Of a DNA stretch of 64,000 nucleotides, positions 11,527 through 23,318 are shown piece after piece. The stretch comes from Platanthera guangdongensis (taxonomy: Eukaryota; Streptophyta; Magnoliopsida; Asparagales; Orchidaceae), in contig CM077166.1 in the NCBI GenBank assembly GCA_039583875.1, forward strand, positions 83,822,564 to 83,886,563. The letters are read 5' to 3'. The notes under the pieces were generated by a model. That model was not told the origin of the DNA, did no database searches, and saw nothing but the letters and a program-made list of their open reading frames with translations. The position numbers and the translations under genes are program-made. The first letter of the stretch is position 1. Each line of letters begins with the position of its first letter.

Positions 11527-12670
11527 GTGACCCGAAGTGGTGTTGGGCCGTCAGAACGCCGAGGTTCTGAGGCTAGTAGTGCACCAGAAGTTGCTCCCGC
11601 AACACCTTTGTCGGCTGAAAATATAAGATTGGTGGCTGAAGCGGTGTTGGCCGTGATCAATGCGCAGCCTGGGAGGCAAGCGCAGCAGCCCGCTCCTGTG
11701 ATGGAGCAAGTACCTCTTCAAGAGGCTGAGCTGAGGAGGATGGAGCAAGTGGTTGTAGAACCAATAGTGCCCAGGAGGGCGACTGAGAGGCAGTTGAAGC
11801 ATGTAATGAGCTTTAACCCTCCGTTATTCTCGGGGTTGGGAACCCCATCGCAGGCTGAAGACTGGCTCTCTAGGGTGAAGAGAGTCATGACAGCGACGGA
11901 GACGGAGGAGTGGCAAATGACCACCATCGCTACGTTCCTTCTAGACGGGGAAGCGAGGATGTGGTGGGAAGGCTTGGAGCTGCATCATCTGAGAGGAAGA
12001 CAATTGATAGACGTTCCGATGGAAGAGTTCTCGGAATTGTTCTTAGCAAGATACCTCCCTTCTACTCAGAGGATTTCAATGGAGAATGAGTTCCTGAGGT
12101 TGGTGCAGGGTGAGCGAAGCGTGGATGAATATCTCCACGAGTTTATGCGGTTGAGTCGTTATGCGAGCTCTACCATCATGGATGAGGAGCGCAAGACTAA
12201 TCGCTTCTACGAAGGTCTGAGGGATGAGCTGAGACTATTACTGTCGGGGCCGATGACGCAGGGTTTCTTAACCTTGGTCAATACTGCCCGGTCCTTGGAG
12301 AAGGACATGAGGAGTGTACAGGCAAAGAAAAGCTTGGGTGAAAAGAAATCTGAGTTTAAAGTGCCGACTACTTCGAAGTCTGGCTATCGGAGGGCTTTCA
12401 AGAAGCATAGGACTTCGGGTCCAGCTCCTTCTGGCGCTTCTGGGGCGACTACGGGTCGGACCCCGGGTGCGTGTTTTACTTGCGGCAAGACGGGGCACTT
12501 TGCCCGTGATTGTTGGAGCGGACGTCCTAAGTCCGAAAGGAGGCCAGGAGCTACCTACGAAGAGAAGGGAAAGGCGGTGGAGTCGACCGCATCCCACTAT
12601 GCTCCGGCCCAACCAAGGGTCTATAATCTTGGCCAACAGGAGGCCATTAAACAAGCTGACGTGGTGACAG
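11527..12670 (+). CDS. gag: T3 gag polyprotein (first coding exon)
   Basis: Capsid-like protein of a gypsy element, open for about 381 codons. The frame opens at GTG 11527, straight after an in-frame TAG; the first in-frame ATG is at 11701, so the true start may be that ATG or may come from an upstream exon (the bases before 11527 look like a splice acceptor). Residues about 95-245 form the retrotransposon gag domain (FNPPLFSGLGTPSQAEDWL ... LARYLPSTQRISMENEFLRL ... RFYEGLRDELRLL). A single CCHC zinc knuckle, CFTCGKTGHFARDC, lies near residue 316. The end is basic and Gln/Pro-rich, then VVTG at the intron donor. Read without splicing, it stops at 12681. No stop or frameshift lies in the domain. 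Confidence 0.87.
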
Positions 12671-12746
12671 GTACGGTTTAATTTATAGCAAGTCAATTCC
12701 TTTATATGCTTGTTATGTATATGTTACCTTACCACTGCTTGTTTAG
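12671..12746 (+). other. Putative 76-bp intron between T3 gag and protease
   Basis: The donor is GTGACAG|GTACGG and the acceptor TGCTTGTTTAG|GATTTG, with T-rich sequence before the AG. The intron splits a Gly codon after its first base (phase 1), and removing it joins gag to the protease frame that carries DTGA. It sits at the same codon as the introns in T2 and T5, whose sequences are otherwise different. Confidence 0.78.
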
Positions 12747-15700
12747 GATTTGTAATGATTTGTGAAAATCCCGCACGAGCACTCTTTGATACGGGAGCTT
12801 CACACTCCTTCTTGTCCGAAGGATTTATATCACGCATCGGAGTCCCTTCTTCGATGGCGAAGGACAAGTTGGATGTGTTATTGCCCAATGGGTGTTCGAT
12901 GCGAGCGGTTAGGATCTGCGAGGTTAAGACTCGTATTGGAGAGCAGGAGTTCGACCTGCGGGCGTCTTTACTTCCGTTAGTGGAGTTTGACGTCATATTT
13001 GGCATGGACTGGCTCTCGGAGCAGCAAGCCCATATAGATTGCGGTAGCAAGGAAGTCAAGCTGGGAGCGAGTCGTGAGACGACGTTTAAGGGCTTAAAGG
13101 GGTCGAGCAAAACATTGATGTCTGCTCTTCAAGTGGTTAAGGCAGTTCGTGCCGGAGCAGAACTGTTCTTCACTCTAGTGGAGGTTGCAAAGCCGAAGCC
13201 CGCTATGGATTGTATTTCAGTGGTATCGCAATACCCTGATGTGTTCCCTGCAGATCTTCCTGGAGCCCGGCCACAACGGGAGATAGATTTTACTATCGAG
13301 CTAGTGCCAGGTGCAAAGCCTGTGTCACGATCTCCGTATCGGCTAGCGCCTAAGGAAATGGCGGAGCTGAAAGTTCAATTGCAAGAGTTGTTGGAGCAAG
13401 GGTATGTACGCCCGAGTTCTTCGCCTTGGAGTGCACCGGTCCTCTTTGTTAAGAAGAAGGACGGAAGCTTGAGATTGTGTATTGATTATCGGGAGCTAAA
13501 CAAGCTGACTGAGAAAAATAAGTACCCGATCCCTAGGATTGATGATCTCTTTGATCAGTTAGTCGGGTCGACGGTGTACTCGAAGTTAGATCTCAAGTCG
13601 GGGTACTATCAGCTGCGGATAAGGGAGAGTGATATCCCGAAGACAGCGTTTAGTACGAGATACGGGCATTATGAGTTTACGGTCATGCCGTTTGGGCTGA
13701 CTAATGCGCCGTCAGTATTTATGGATTTGATGAACAGGACGTTCAGGGAGTACCTAGACCATTTCGTGATCGTCTTCATCGACGATATTTTGGTGTACTC
13801 GCAAAGTGAGGAGGATCACTTCAAGCATCTCCATTTGGTGTTGGAGACACTCAGGAGAAACCAGTTGTATGCCAAGTTCTCAAAGTGCGAGTTTTGGCTA
13901 TCCTCAGTGGCGTTCCTTGGGCATATAGTGAGTGGGAGGGTATTGCGGTGGATCCGACGAAGATTGTTGCGATACGGGAGTGGCCTGAGCTTGCTACGGT
14001 AGCAGAAGTCCGGAGCTTTTTGGGGCTTGCCGGTTATTATAGGCGCTTCGTAGAGAACTTCTCGCGGATAGCGCTACCTCTCACTACTTTGACGAGGAAG
14101 GATCATAAGTTCGTTTGGACGCCGGAGTGCGCGCGAGCTTTTGAGGAATTGAAGTGTCGGTTGACCACGGCGCCTGTGTTGAGTTCGCCATGTGGAACCG
14201 AAGGCTATGAGATATATAGCGATGCTTCGGGCAGTGGTTTGGGTTGCGTGCTACTGCAGCACGGCAGCGTGATAGCTTATGGCTCGAGACAGCTAAAAGT
14301 GCACGAGAGGAATTATCCGGTCCACGACTTGGAGTTGGCGGCCGTGATTTTTGCCTTGAAGCTGTGGAGACACTATTTGTACGGTGTGAAGATTGATATC
14401 TACACCGATCACAAGAGCCTAAAGTATTTGATTGATCAGAAAGATCTGAATATGCGGCAGCGTAGGTGGATGGAGTTCCTGGGGGACTATACTTTCAAGA
14501 TCCACTACGTGCCTGGCAAAGGGAATGCGGTTGCGGACGCGTTGAGTCGTCGAGCCCCAGCTCAAGCTAATTGGCTATCAGTGCATGATGAGCGGTTGGT
14601 GCAGGAGCTGGAGGCGTTGGAGATTGTTTGTGTGGATAGACAATCTAGTGCTGAAGCAGTGCTGAATTGGACTGAAGTCCAATATGACCTGGCTGATCGG
14701 ATTCGGCAGGCTTTGGATATGGATGCTCATATGAAGCAGTTCATGATAGAGGCTTTGGATGGGTCAAATTCCCAATTCGTTGTAGAGGACGGATTGCTGT
14801 GGAAAGACGGTCGTTTGTGCGTCCCAAGTGTGGGCAGTTTACGGGCGGAGTTGTTGTACGAGGCACACCATACCAAGTACTCGATTCACCCGGGGAGCAC
14901 GAAGATGTACCGTGATGTAAAGAAGCTATTTTGGTGGCCGGGTTTGAAAAAGGATGTGGCGCTATACGTAGCGAAGTGCCAAACCTGCGCCTTGGTAAAG
15001 GCGGAGTGCCAAAAGCCGGGAGGATTTCTTAAGTCCTTGCCTATTCCGGAGTGGAAATTCGACGACATCTCTATGGACTTTGTGCATGGTTTGCCAAGGT
15101 CGCAGAAGGGGAACGACGCCATTTGGGTGGTGGTCGATCGATTAACAAAGGTGTCGCATTTTATTCCGCATAGGAAGGATGATCCGGTGGAGAAGCTGGC
15201 AAAGCTTTATGTGGATAACATAGTGCGGCTTCATGGTGTGCCCCGCAGCATCGTGAGTGACCGTGATGGGCGGTTCACGTCCAATGATTGGAGGCTGGTG
15301 CAGCAAATGTTGGGAACAAAGCTGAAGTTTAGCACAGCCTTCCGTCCACAAACGGATGGGCAGACCGAGAGGGTCAATAGAACGATGGAAGACATGCTTC
15401 GCATGTGTGTCTTGGACTTCGGAAAGCAATGGGAGGACCACCTTTATTTGGTGGAGTTCGCATACAACAACAGCTACCAAGCAAGTATTCAGATGGCGCC
15501 TTTCGAGGCCCTATATGGTAGAAGATGTCGCACGCCGTTGTCTTGGTTAGAAACGGGTGAGTCAAAGTTGTATAAGCGATCGGAAGTAGAGGGTGCTACT
15601 TCTTTGGTGAGAACCATTCGGGAGAGGTTACTCATCGCTCAGGACCGGCAAGCAAAGTACTATAATGCCAAGCACAAGAACGTGGAGTTCGCTGTGGGTG

Positions 15701-16195
15701 ATTATGTGTACCTAAAGATCAAGCCGTTCAAGGGTGTCTCGTGGGTGCGACGATTGAAAAAGCTAAGCCCGAGGTACCTTGGACCGTTCGAGGTTCTGGA
15801 GCGAGTAGGAGAAGCGGCCTATCGGCTGAAGCTTTCAGTGGAGCTAAGTGGTTGTACATGATGTATTCCATATTTCGGTGCTTCGGAAGGCGGTGCAAGA
15901 GCCTACGCAAGTGATCGCGGTCGATCAAGTGCCGGTGGATAGTGGGCTAACGACAAAGGTAAAGCCCGTGCGGATTGAGGACTTGGAAGTCAAGCGGCTA
16001 CGCAATAAAGAGATCAGGATGGTCAAAGTCCGGTGGGACAATTGCGGTCGTGAGGAGCTCTCTTGGGAGCGAGAGCAGACGATGCTTGACGAATATCCGG
16101 AGTTGTTCCGCTCAGGTACAAATTTTGTTTTGTACATGTTTTTCCCTTTATGTAATTTCGTGGGCGAAATTCTTTTAAGAGGGGTAGAGTTGTAA
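12747..16195 (+). pseudogene. pol: T3 pol: PR-RT-RNase H-INT-chromodomain, two frameshifts
   Basis: Enzymatic polyprotein. Protease DTGASHSF at 12788-12811 and FGMDWL near 13000; RT with [18 protein letters not shown] from about 13449 and catalytic FIDDIL at 13775-13792; RNase H from about 14206 ([30 protein letters not shown]); integrase with the HHCC region 14857-14995 (HH, HPGS, CQTC), D-D-E marks [16 protein letters not shown] and [14 protein letters not shown] motif [13 protein letters not shown] near 15770; chromodomain-like tail MVKVRWDN...LSWERE at about 16018-16080. A one-base loss in a G run near 13935 and a one-base change near 15850 break the frame; the sister copy T10 is open at both places. 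The last frame runs through the polypurine tract and stops inside the 3' LTR. Confidence 0.93.
16176..16190 (+). other. T3 polypurine tract
   Basis: TAAGAGGGGTAGAGT directly before the 3' LTR. It matches the equivalent tract next to the T10 3' LTR. Confidence 0.8.
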
Positions 16196-18496
16196 CGCCC
16201 CGAAACTCAAAGGAGCAAAGGGGGACGTTTTGGGCCAGTTTTGGTTTCTGGCTGAAGGCACACGGCCTGGGACACGGGCGTGTCCCAGGGCGTGTCAAGC
16301 GTGTGTCGACACTTAGCCGCGAAGTCGTCGAGTTATTCTCGACGATTCGTCGAGAATGGGCACACGGCCTACGACACGGGCGTGTCGCAGGGCGTGTCGA
16401 CCCGTGTCGACACTTAGCCGTGAAATCGTCGAGTTATTCTCGACGATTCGTCGAGAATGGGCACACGGCCTGCGACACGGGCGTGTCGCAGGGCGTGTCG
16501 ACCCGTGTCGACGAGCGTCAAGGTGAAATCGTCGAGATTCACTCGACGGTCGTCGAGACAAGGCACACGGCCTCGGACACGGGCGTGTCCAAGGCCGTGT
16601 CAGCGAGTCGTCGTCCTCCCCTCGACGAAATGTCCCGTGTACACGGCCTGGGGGCCCAGGCGTGTCAATGTGACACGGGCAAGAACACGGGCGTGTCCTA
16701 GAACCCGTGCAGTGCTCGGGTTGGAAACGGGGGAAAATCATGGGGTACACGGCCGGCTACACGACCGTGTCAGCTGGAACACGGGCGTGTCAGCTCGAAC
16801 ACGGGCGTGTTCGATACCCGTGTGCGTGTTCAGAAGATTCGATTTTGACGGCGAATGCGGCACACGGCCCTGGACACGGGCGTGTGCCAAGCCGTGTTCG
16901 GCCCAGATTGGGCATTTCAGCCCCGAATCAAAGCCGCTCGTTTTCTTAGGTTGAGATCCGACGGCTGGGGATGGTTCCTGGGAGGATATACACGGGTTTG
17001 ACTTAGAAAAATCCACACTTTTCATTACTTATCCTCTCTCCAAACCCTTGGAGAAAGAAGAGCCAAGGCTAGAGGAAGAGGAGCTAAATCCGCCATTGGA
17101 GGAGCTTCGGAGCTCCGAATCGCAAGCCGACTCCGGATCCACGGAGGCAACGCAAGCGCGGTGATTTCTATCCGATTACATTTCAATGGCGCCAAAGAGG
17201 AACGCAAGGGTAACGATCCTCACTTTTGAGCATGATAGCTCTCTTTCTTAGCATAGGAAGCCCTCTCTCGCGAGTTGGCGAAGAGTTGGAGGCGTTCCTT
17301 CGGGTAGATATGTAAAGTCCCCGTTGTTTAGCGTCCGTATGCGAGAACGGACATAGGCATTTTGGTTGAAGCCTACCCGGACATGTAGTTCGGATCGGTG
17401 ATGTTGCATTGCATAAGGCCGGAGAAGACTCCGTGCTATTTGGTGTTTTTCGGGTTTTCTACGCGGTAGATTGCAGCAGGGAGCCTTGGGGACTAACCCA
17501 AAGGTGCACCCGGAAAACTGGGCGGACACGAGGTCTTGCCAACTTGGTGGCCTGAGTGCCAACATGAACATAACGGGGTTATGTGTCTTGCGGTAGAATG
17601 GGACTCGGTGAAAGTTTGACCCGCGCAAATGGCTTAAATTGCCGTTGCGATATGAGCACGTGTTAGATGGAGCCGTACCCGCTTTATGTCGTTCGGGTTT
17701 GAGAGACCTAAAGTTACATGGCACTCGCCGTTGGCATAGATGTGAGTCTTCGGTGGTCAATGGCTTAAATTGACGTGACCAATACCATGAAGACGAATTG
17801 CTCATAGGAATGGCCGTCTAAGTGGCGGTGGTGAGTCCGGAATGTTAATGGCTTCAATTGACGTAACATCGACCGGTTCACCGAGAATGTGCCCTGAGTG
17901 CACGGGACGTGTGGCCGTACGAGCCAACGTCTGTGATGAGGTGGCTATGGTTATATGCATTGCTCGCTTGTGCTAATGAAATGCAGGGAAGGAGCATCGC
18001 CGCCCCGAGTTGGGGGCGGGATCGTTATAATTTGGTCAGCATTGCTGACCGTTGCTTTGTTTGCCACCGTGCGGTGGTTTGTTTGCTTGCAGGTGCAGCT
18101 GGACCAAGCGGTCAATAGCGGGCTAAAGCCCTTTTTGCGAAGCTGGCCCTCGAAGGCCCAAGTGGAAATGTTTTCTATTTTATTCATGTATGGCCGGCCT
18201 GCGAGCCGAGGTTGGTAAATCATGTAATAGACAAATGAAACATCTTGTAAGGCCTTAAGGCCGACTTTTGAGTATTTTGTAATGACATTCCTTTTGGTTT
18301 TAGTGGACATTCATGCTTGTGCTGGGTTCTTGTTTTGCAACTTATATTAATTGCTTCCGCTAGAATGCTCTATGTAGGACGTTGAGATTGGTTGGATGGT
18401 TTCCATAAGTAACCACCCGGTCTGTCTGTGGTATATGGCGTCGGGCCCCGGCCGGACCTACTGCTATATGCGATGCGACGGATAGGGGGTGTTACA
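16191..18496 (+). repeat. T3 3' LTR
   Basis: 2306 bp, begins TGTAACGCCCC and ends GTGTTACA. It differs from the 5' LTR by about eight substitutions and one inserted T (near 17486) by eye. Its palindrome array is at about 16255-16915. Confidence 0.96.
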
Positions 18497-18501
18497 TGTT
18501 G
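18497..18501. repeat. Target-site duplication of T3, right copy (TGTTG)
   Basis: Same five bases as 8991-8995; T2 leader sequence resumes directly after. Confidence 0.95.
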
Positions 18502-18705
18502 CCCCTATGGTGGATCCATATACAGACACATATTATGTATCCCATACTACATAATATGCCCCATATACTTCATGTTATGCTATGAGTGTAGTGTTCGTGC
18601 TTCAGCCAAGACGTGCTGATGACATATCGGTGTGTGTATGATATGACACTAAACATCTAATACCTACAAGGAAAGGTTGCCCGATAAATTGTCAAGCAAC
18701 CTCCC
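18502..18705 (-). other. T2 untranslated leader, second part
   Basis: Continues the leader interrupted at 8990, with a third 24-base repeat (18532-18555) of the type at 8887 and 8960. No coding potential is seen. It leads directly into the primer binding site. Confidence 0.65.
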
Positions 18706-18715
18706 TCTGATACCA
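18706..18715 (-). other. T2 primer binding site (tRNA-iMet)
   Basis: Minus strand TGGTATCAGA(GGGAGG), complementary to the initiator tRNA-Met 3' end, two bases from the inner end of the T2 5' LTR. This fixes the orientation of T2. Confidence 0.88.
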
Positions 18716-20044
18716 ACTGTCACAACCGGCATTTTCTCCGAAATTAAGAAGTATCAGAGAAGGAGAAAACACACGTTGTGATGGCACGTCGAGCAGGGGA
18801 TAACTGTCGACGCTCAGGCGAACACCATCTAACTAGACTAAAAATTCATAAGTTTAATGATTAGAAAATCAGTTACATTTTAAAGGTCGTATCCCTCGAC
18901 TCAGTGGATCATCTAGTCCACAGTTTTAAAACTATACTTATACGCAGCGAAAAATACTTTATTTATATTTGACATCCTATGAGAGTGCATAAGTGACCCC
19001 CAAGGTCAACTTATACTATACAAGACTCTAGATTTATTTTATATTATAAGTAAGAAAATGATCCTTTTTACGTTGCTTGGAAAGTAGTGTATGAGTTTTA
19101 TAAACATGCTGATCATGAGATATACTTATAATAGTATTTTTAGGTTTAAAAGTAACTAGCAACCTAGCATAAATCTTCCCAAGAGCAAATAGACTATCTC
19201 CAGAAAGGTAGCAGTAAAAGAAACATATCTAGTATCATAAGCAAAAACCACCAGCGGGCGTCAACAACCTGACACGAACCCACTAGCGAGCATGTATGTC
19301 TGTAAGAAAAACAAAAAAACTACCTCACAAGACCAGTAAACTGATCTCTACAGTACAAGAGATCACCAGCAACAGCACAACAAAACTTGCCGCCTACTCG
19401 GCTACTAATAAGAACCTGAGGCATTCAGAGAAGAAAAGAATACCTCAGCAAGTAAAACAAGAAAATCTGAATAAGAGCATTATATCAAAATGGAACCAAG
19501 GAGAGTAAGTAAACATGACAGTAAAAACAAAGGCTGTCCAAAGTAAGCTTAAGTACACCAAGTACAAGGAAACAACAACAAGCCCTGCTCAAATCCTGCA
19601 GAGGCTACAAGGCAAAAGTATACCAACAACATGTTGTAATCTATAAAGGAAGAAAACATCTAACGATCCTATCTTGTGAGTGATGACAGTAGTAAAAAAA
19701 ACAACATGGACCTGAGTTGGTGACCAAAAACAGTCCACCAAACAAACAGTTCCAACTAAAAAATTCACTGCATCAGCACAAGGCCACCACATACCCAGCC
19801 CGTACCTGGGATTAAAAGGTGGCGGCCATGGCAATACCTAGCCCGTACCTGGGATTAAAGGTGGCGGCCACGGCTCGCACACAAAACCATCCCACTCCTT
19901 TAGAGTGTCAAAATACCACTACCTGCCATAACACACGATTCAGCGTTCAGAAAATAGCCGACAAACAACCCCAAACCCAGCGGGATTCACTCGGGAAAAC
20001 AAGGGAAGACAGTGGGAAAAATCGTCTAACACATCTTACAGGAA

Positions 20045-20505
20045 TCGTCGAGCTCAGTTCGACGATTTTTCGTCGAAATCAGGACACAGGAAAACACCGA
20101 TATAAGTTCGACGATTTTCGTCGAACGCAGGTCGACGATCTTCATCGATCTCAGGCAACCGGGGATCGTCGATCTCAATTCAACGAACAACGTCGAACTC
20201 AGATCGACGATCTTCGTCGATCACAGGCAAACAGAGATCATAGATCTTAGTTCGACTATCAACGTCGAACTCAGATCGATGATCTTCGTCGATCACAGGC
20301 AAGCAGAGATCGTCGATCCCAGTTCGACGATTTTCGTCGAACTCAGATCGATGATCTTCGTCGATCTCACGCAACCGGAGATTGTGGATCTTAGTTCGAC
20401 GATCAACGTCAAACTCAGATCGACGATCTTCGTCGATCACTAGCAAAGGGAGATCGTCGATCTCAGTTCGACGAATTTACTCGAACTCTGATCGACGATC
20501 TCAGG
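20045..20505. repeat. Tandem imperfect palindromes TCGTCGA...TCGACGA (T2 5' LTR)
   Basis: The partner of the array at 2045-2555. The same units appear in the same order but with many point differences, including changes that break individual palindromes. Confidence 0.85.
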
Positions 20506-20506
20506 C

Positions 20507-20528
20507 AGCGTTGAGTGCACTCAACGCT
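20507..20528. repeat. Perfect 22-bp palindrome
   Basis: AGCGTTGAGTG joined to its own reverse complement. A spaced version of the same arms occurs in the unrelated copia LTR T7 at 32962-32998 and 33183-33219. Confidence 0.9.
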
Positions 20529-21203
20529 GTCGATGATTCCAAACAGAACTCTTGCAGAAATTGAATCTAATGCTACCTATCCTACCCGGCTACGACCACC
20601 ATACATGAAGATCAAATCCAACATTCATCTTCACTACCCCCAGCACCCGAACTGGGCAAACTTTAACAGTAAGGAAGGATTAAGAAATAGGCTAAATACT
20701 ATCCAATCCGAGATTAATAGGGAACAATTTGATAAAATACAATACTACAGCAGCCCGACCGAAAACTTGGAGTTTCAGAACTTGAGAAAGTGAAAAAAAA
20801 CATAAAGGAGCATTCATGGTTCAAGATCCGATGATTTTGACGGGAAAACAGAGCAAAATAAATGATCTCGGGAAAATGTATGATAACAACAAATATGAAC
20901 ATGAAAAGGGGAAAAGCTTGGCAAGGGTAGGAGCACCACTTGCCTCAATTCCAGCGAAGCTTGGTCGGCCCCTTCCTCTCACTCGACACCAGCAGCACAT
21001 CACAAGACAAAAATTTTGTCGGAGTGCAGGTCTAGGCGAGAGCAATCCAAATCTGCCTTTGAAATCGAATTCCGCCCGCTAAAACTCCGGGAATCGACGG
21101 TGGAAGGCAAGGGCAGCCCGCCGATTTTCCTCTCTTGCACAGGGACGGCGGTTGTATTTCGAAAAAGACAAAGAACATCAACAGTCGCTTTTCTAATTAA
21201 GGC

Positions 21204-21211
21204 TATATATA
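21204..21211 (-). promoter_or_regulatory. TATA-like box in T2 5' LTR
   Basis: TATATATA on both strands, conserved with 3250-3257, about 480 bp from the outer LTR end. It is a candidate transcription signal by position only. Confidence 0.3.
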
Positions 21212-21688
21212 GCTAGCGGCTAAATCCCAAATATCTTCTATTCTTAGCCAATCCAAATGCTGCCAGCCACCTATTCACCATAACTGCTACTATCTAAACA
21301 AAATATCTATATATAATATATAATATCGCATTAATATAAATAAAATACAAAACGACGCGAAACCCGAAAATCCTCGGAATTCGACGAAATTTGCACCGTA
21401 GCTAAATACCCACGCTACGAACGCAACGACGAAGTCGAAATTAACTTTCGACGAACAAAACTCGGGTTATCACTACCCGAAGTCAAAACACAAGCATCCC
21501 CCGGGAGGCCTCACCGGTCACCAAAACAGACCCGGCTTGCTAGGGAATCTTGCCAAAAAGGCTACCAACAACCACAAAAGGAACCTAAAGAGCTAAGACC
21601 ACGCTCTAACAAACGGCACATGCCGAAAACACATCAACGTAATGCCAAACGAGAATTAAATAATCGCAGAAAAATCGGGGGCGTTACA

Positions 21689-22083
21689 TCTACCGGTCTC
21701 CATGCCCGATAACCACCCTTTCTGCCAAAGGCTCTACTCGCCTGGCTTCTCCGCCCGCCACGGTCGTCGACGTATCCGGTGTTGCAGGGGTTGCTACCTA
21801 AGCTGTCGCTGCAGCTTGGGCTACCACCATTGCTTCTGCTAGCATGCGACAGAAGTCGGCCGGGTTTACACCCATGCCCAAAGGACCTTGAGCAGTGGCG
21901 CTGCTCGCCGAAAGCTCTTCTCTTGGTCTCGACGTATCCGCCTCGTTGCTTGCACTCTTAAGCAAAGCAATAAAATAAGGAATCAGTCTCTAATCGCAAG
22001 ACTCAAACATAAGGACACTCACGGTCCCGCATTACTCTTATGTGGATAACTTCTATATGCACTGACCTTGAATCTAACCTGGC
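21689..22083 (-). pseudogene. gag: T4 gag N-terminal fragment and leader
   Basis: Minus-strand reading from about 21960 gives a low-complexity start typical of gypsy gag (SRPREELSASSATAQGPLG, then an Ala-rich MLAEAMVVAQAAATA). A TAG follows, then a Thr/Ala and Arg-rich stretch up to the T2 boundary. About 120 bases of leader separate it from the primer site. The rest of gag-pol should lie left of T2, outside the window. The first five bases, TCTAC, are the expected right-hand TSD of T2. No gag core domain is present, so the call rests on position and composition. Confidence 0.55.
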
Positions 22084-22093
22084 TCTGATACCA
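22084..22093 (-). other. T4 primer binding site (tRNA-iMet)
   Basis: Minus strand TGGTATCAGAGCC, 13 bases complementary to initiator tRNA-Met, three bases from the LTR. This is the best primer site in the window. Confidence 0.9.
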
Positions 22094-23232
22094 AATTGTA
22101 ACACCTCCCATGTAATGACCGTATAATATGGGTCCGACCGGGGCCCCACAACATACAGATGCCACATCTTTAGTATTATAAGATGATATAACTACCCAAT
22201 CTCAAAACTCATAATCAAACTACAGCGGAAACATCAACCAAGACTAGAAGTTATCCACACACATAGGAGTATCAAAACGGCCTTATGGCCTTACAACAAA
22301 AGAGAGTCCAAAACTCTATCAATACATAACACATTAAAGTGCAAAGGCACTCCTAAGCTACCTCGGCATGTAAGCCGGAAGTTGAAAGCATTAAACATAC
22401 AATATCACAAAAGTAGAGCTAATACAAAGCTGGTAACACTTCATGAGACTTAGACCTTTTTGGCCGGCGAGCTAGCTCCTGCTTGCGATCCTTGCCCTAT
22501 AAAAAATTTGGTTGTAACGTGGGTCAGCAAAGGCTGACCTCAAACTGTGTAACAAACACATCACCTCCCGGCTGCCCCTAATGGACCCTGGGGTACCCCT
22601 CCAACCTGCAAGTCAGCACTTCGTATACAATGTACATAAACAAGTAAAGCACTAAAGAACATGCTTGGATTTCTCAAACAACATGCACGTTCTCTACTGT
22701 TGAGCATAAAAAGAAAAGGGGCCTACTATGCAACATGTATGCAAAACCCGGGCTTCACCCAAGGCACCCTACCACGTATGCATCTAGCACATCATCACAT
22801 CATCTGGGTACTCATCATTTCCTAATTGGCATTAAGCCACAAACAAAGGGGGTACTGCAATTCCCCCAACGACATACAAGCCGCCACACAGAACTTTTGC
22901 TAAGGCCCCACCCACTCATGGTGTTAGACCCGGGCTTGCCTGCAAGCTCTAACTTCTCATGTCAGGATTCCGTCTAACACACTGACCGATTCTAAGAAGC
23001 CTTACTGGACCCCACCCGCTCATGGCCTCATTGCCCGGTCTTGCACCATGCTTGGCGTTCTCGTCAGTCTCATAGAAGGGGACTAGTCTCGCCGGGACAC
23101 TCTCCACACATGACTTGCACGTCACGGGATGGCCAGCCGATCACGGAGACAAAGCCATGCCTTAGCACATCATAATCCATAATCATTCCCACCCCAATCC
23201 CTCATTTGTATTGCAATGTCCCCGTGCACCAA

Positions 23233-23318
23233 GGAAACCATCTACCGCCAATGCGGAGCTAACCTTGTCCATAAAGGAAACCATCTACCGCCATTGCGGA
23301 GCTAACCTTGTCCGGTTC
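23233..23318. repeat. 43-bp tandem duplication in T4 LTR
   Basis: GGAAACCATCTACCGCC...GCGGAGCTAACCTTGTCC appears twice in a row, 43 bases apart, with one base change (CAATG against CATTG). Confidence 0.85.

Larger units (their letters stand above)
8996..18496 (+). mobile_element. T3: complete, young Ty3/gypsy chromovirus
   Basis: A 9501-bp element: LTR 8996-11300, iMet primer site, gag, a 76-bp intron, pol, polypurine tract, LTR 16191-18496, and TSD TGTTG on both sides. The LTRs begin TGTAACGCCCC and end GTGTTACA. By eye I count eight substitutions and one single-base indel between the two LTRs of about 2.3 kb (about 0.35%), so the insertion is very recent. Even so, pol has two one-base frameshifts. 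T10 is another copy of the same family. Gag, RT and C-terminal features fit the Tekay/Del chromovirus clade; that clade name is inferred from motifs only. Confidence 0.96.
1860..21688 (-). mobile_element. T2: Ty3/gypsy element interrupted by T3
   Basis: A minus-strand gypsy element. From right to left: 5' LTR 18718-21688, primer site 18706-18715, leader 18502-18705 and 8521-8990, gag, a short intron, pol, polypurine tract, and 3' LTR remnant 1860-3734. T3 is inserted in the leader with TSD TGTTG. T1 cut the 3' LTR, so the outer left end and left TSD are not in the window. On the right it enters the gag of T4, with TCTAC (21689-21693) as the expected TSD. The two LTR copies differ at many positions by eye and the coding region has several stops, so it is clearly older than T3. 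Confidence 0.88.
18718..21688 (-). repeat. T2 5' LTR
   Basis: 2971 bp. On the plus strand it begins TGTCACAACCGGC and ends GGGGGCGTTACA. It has a 42-bp direct duplication at about 19797-19880 (CCGTACCTGGGATTAAA twice), a TCGTCGA array at 20045-20505 and a perfect 22-bp palindrome at 20507-20528. The first 1.1 kb has no match in the 3' remnant because T1 removed it there. Confidence 0.9.
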
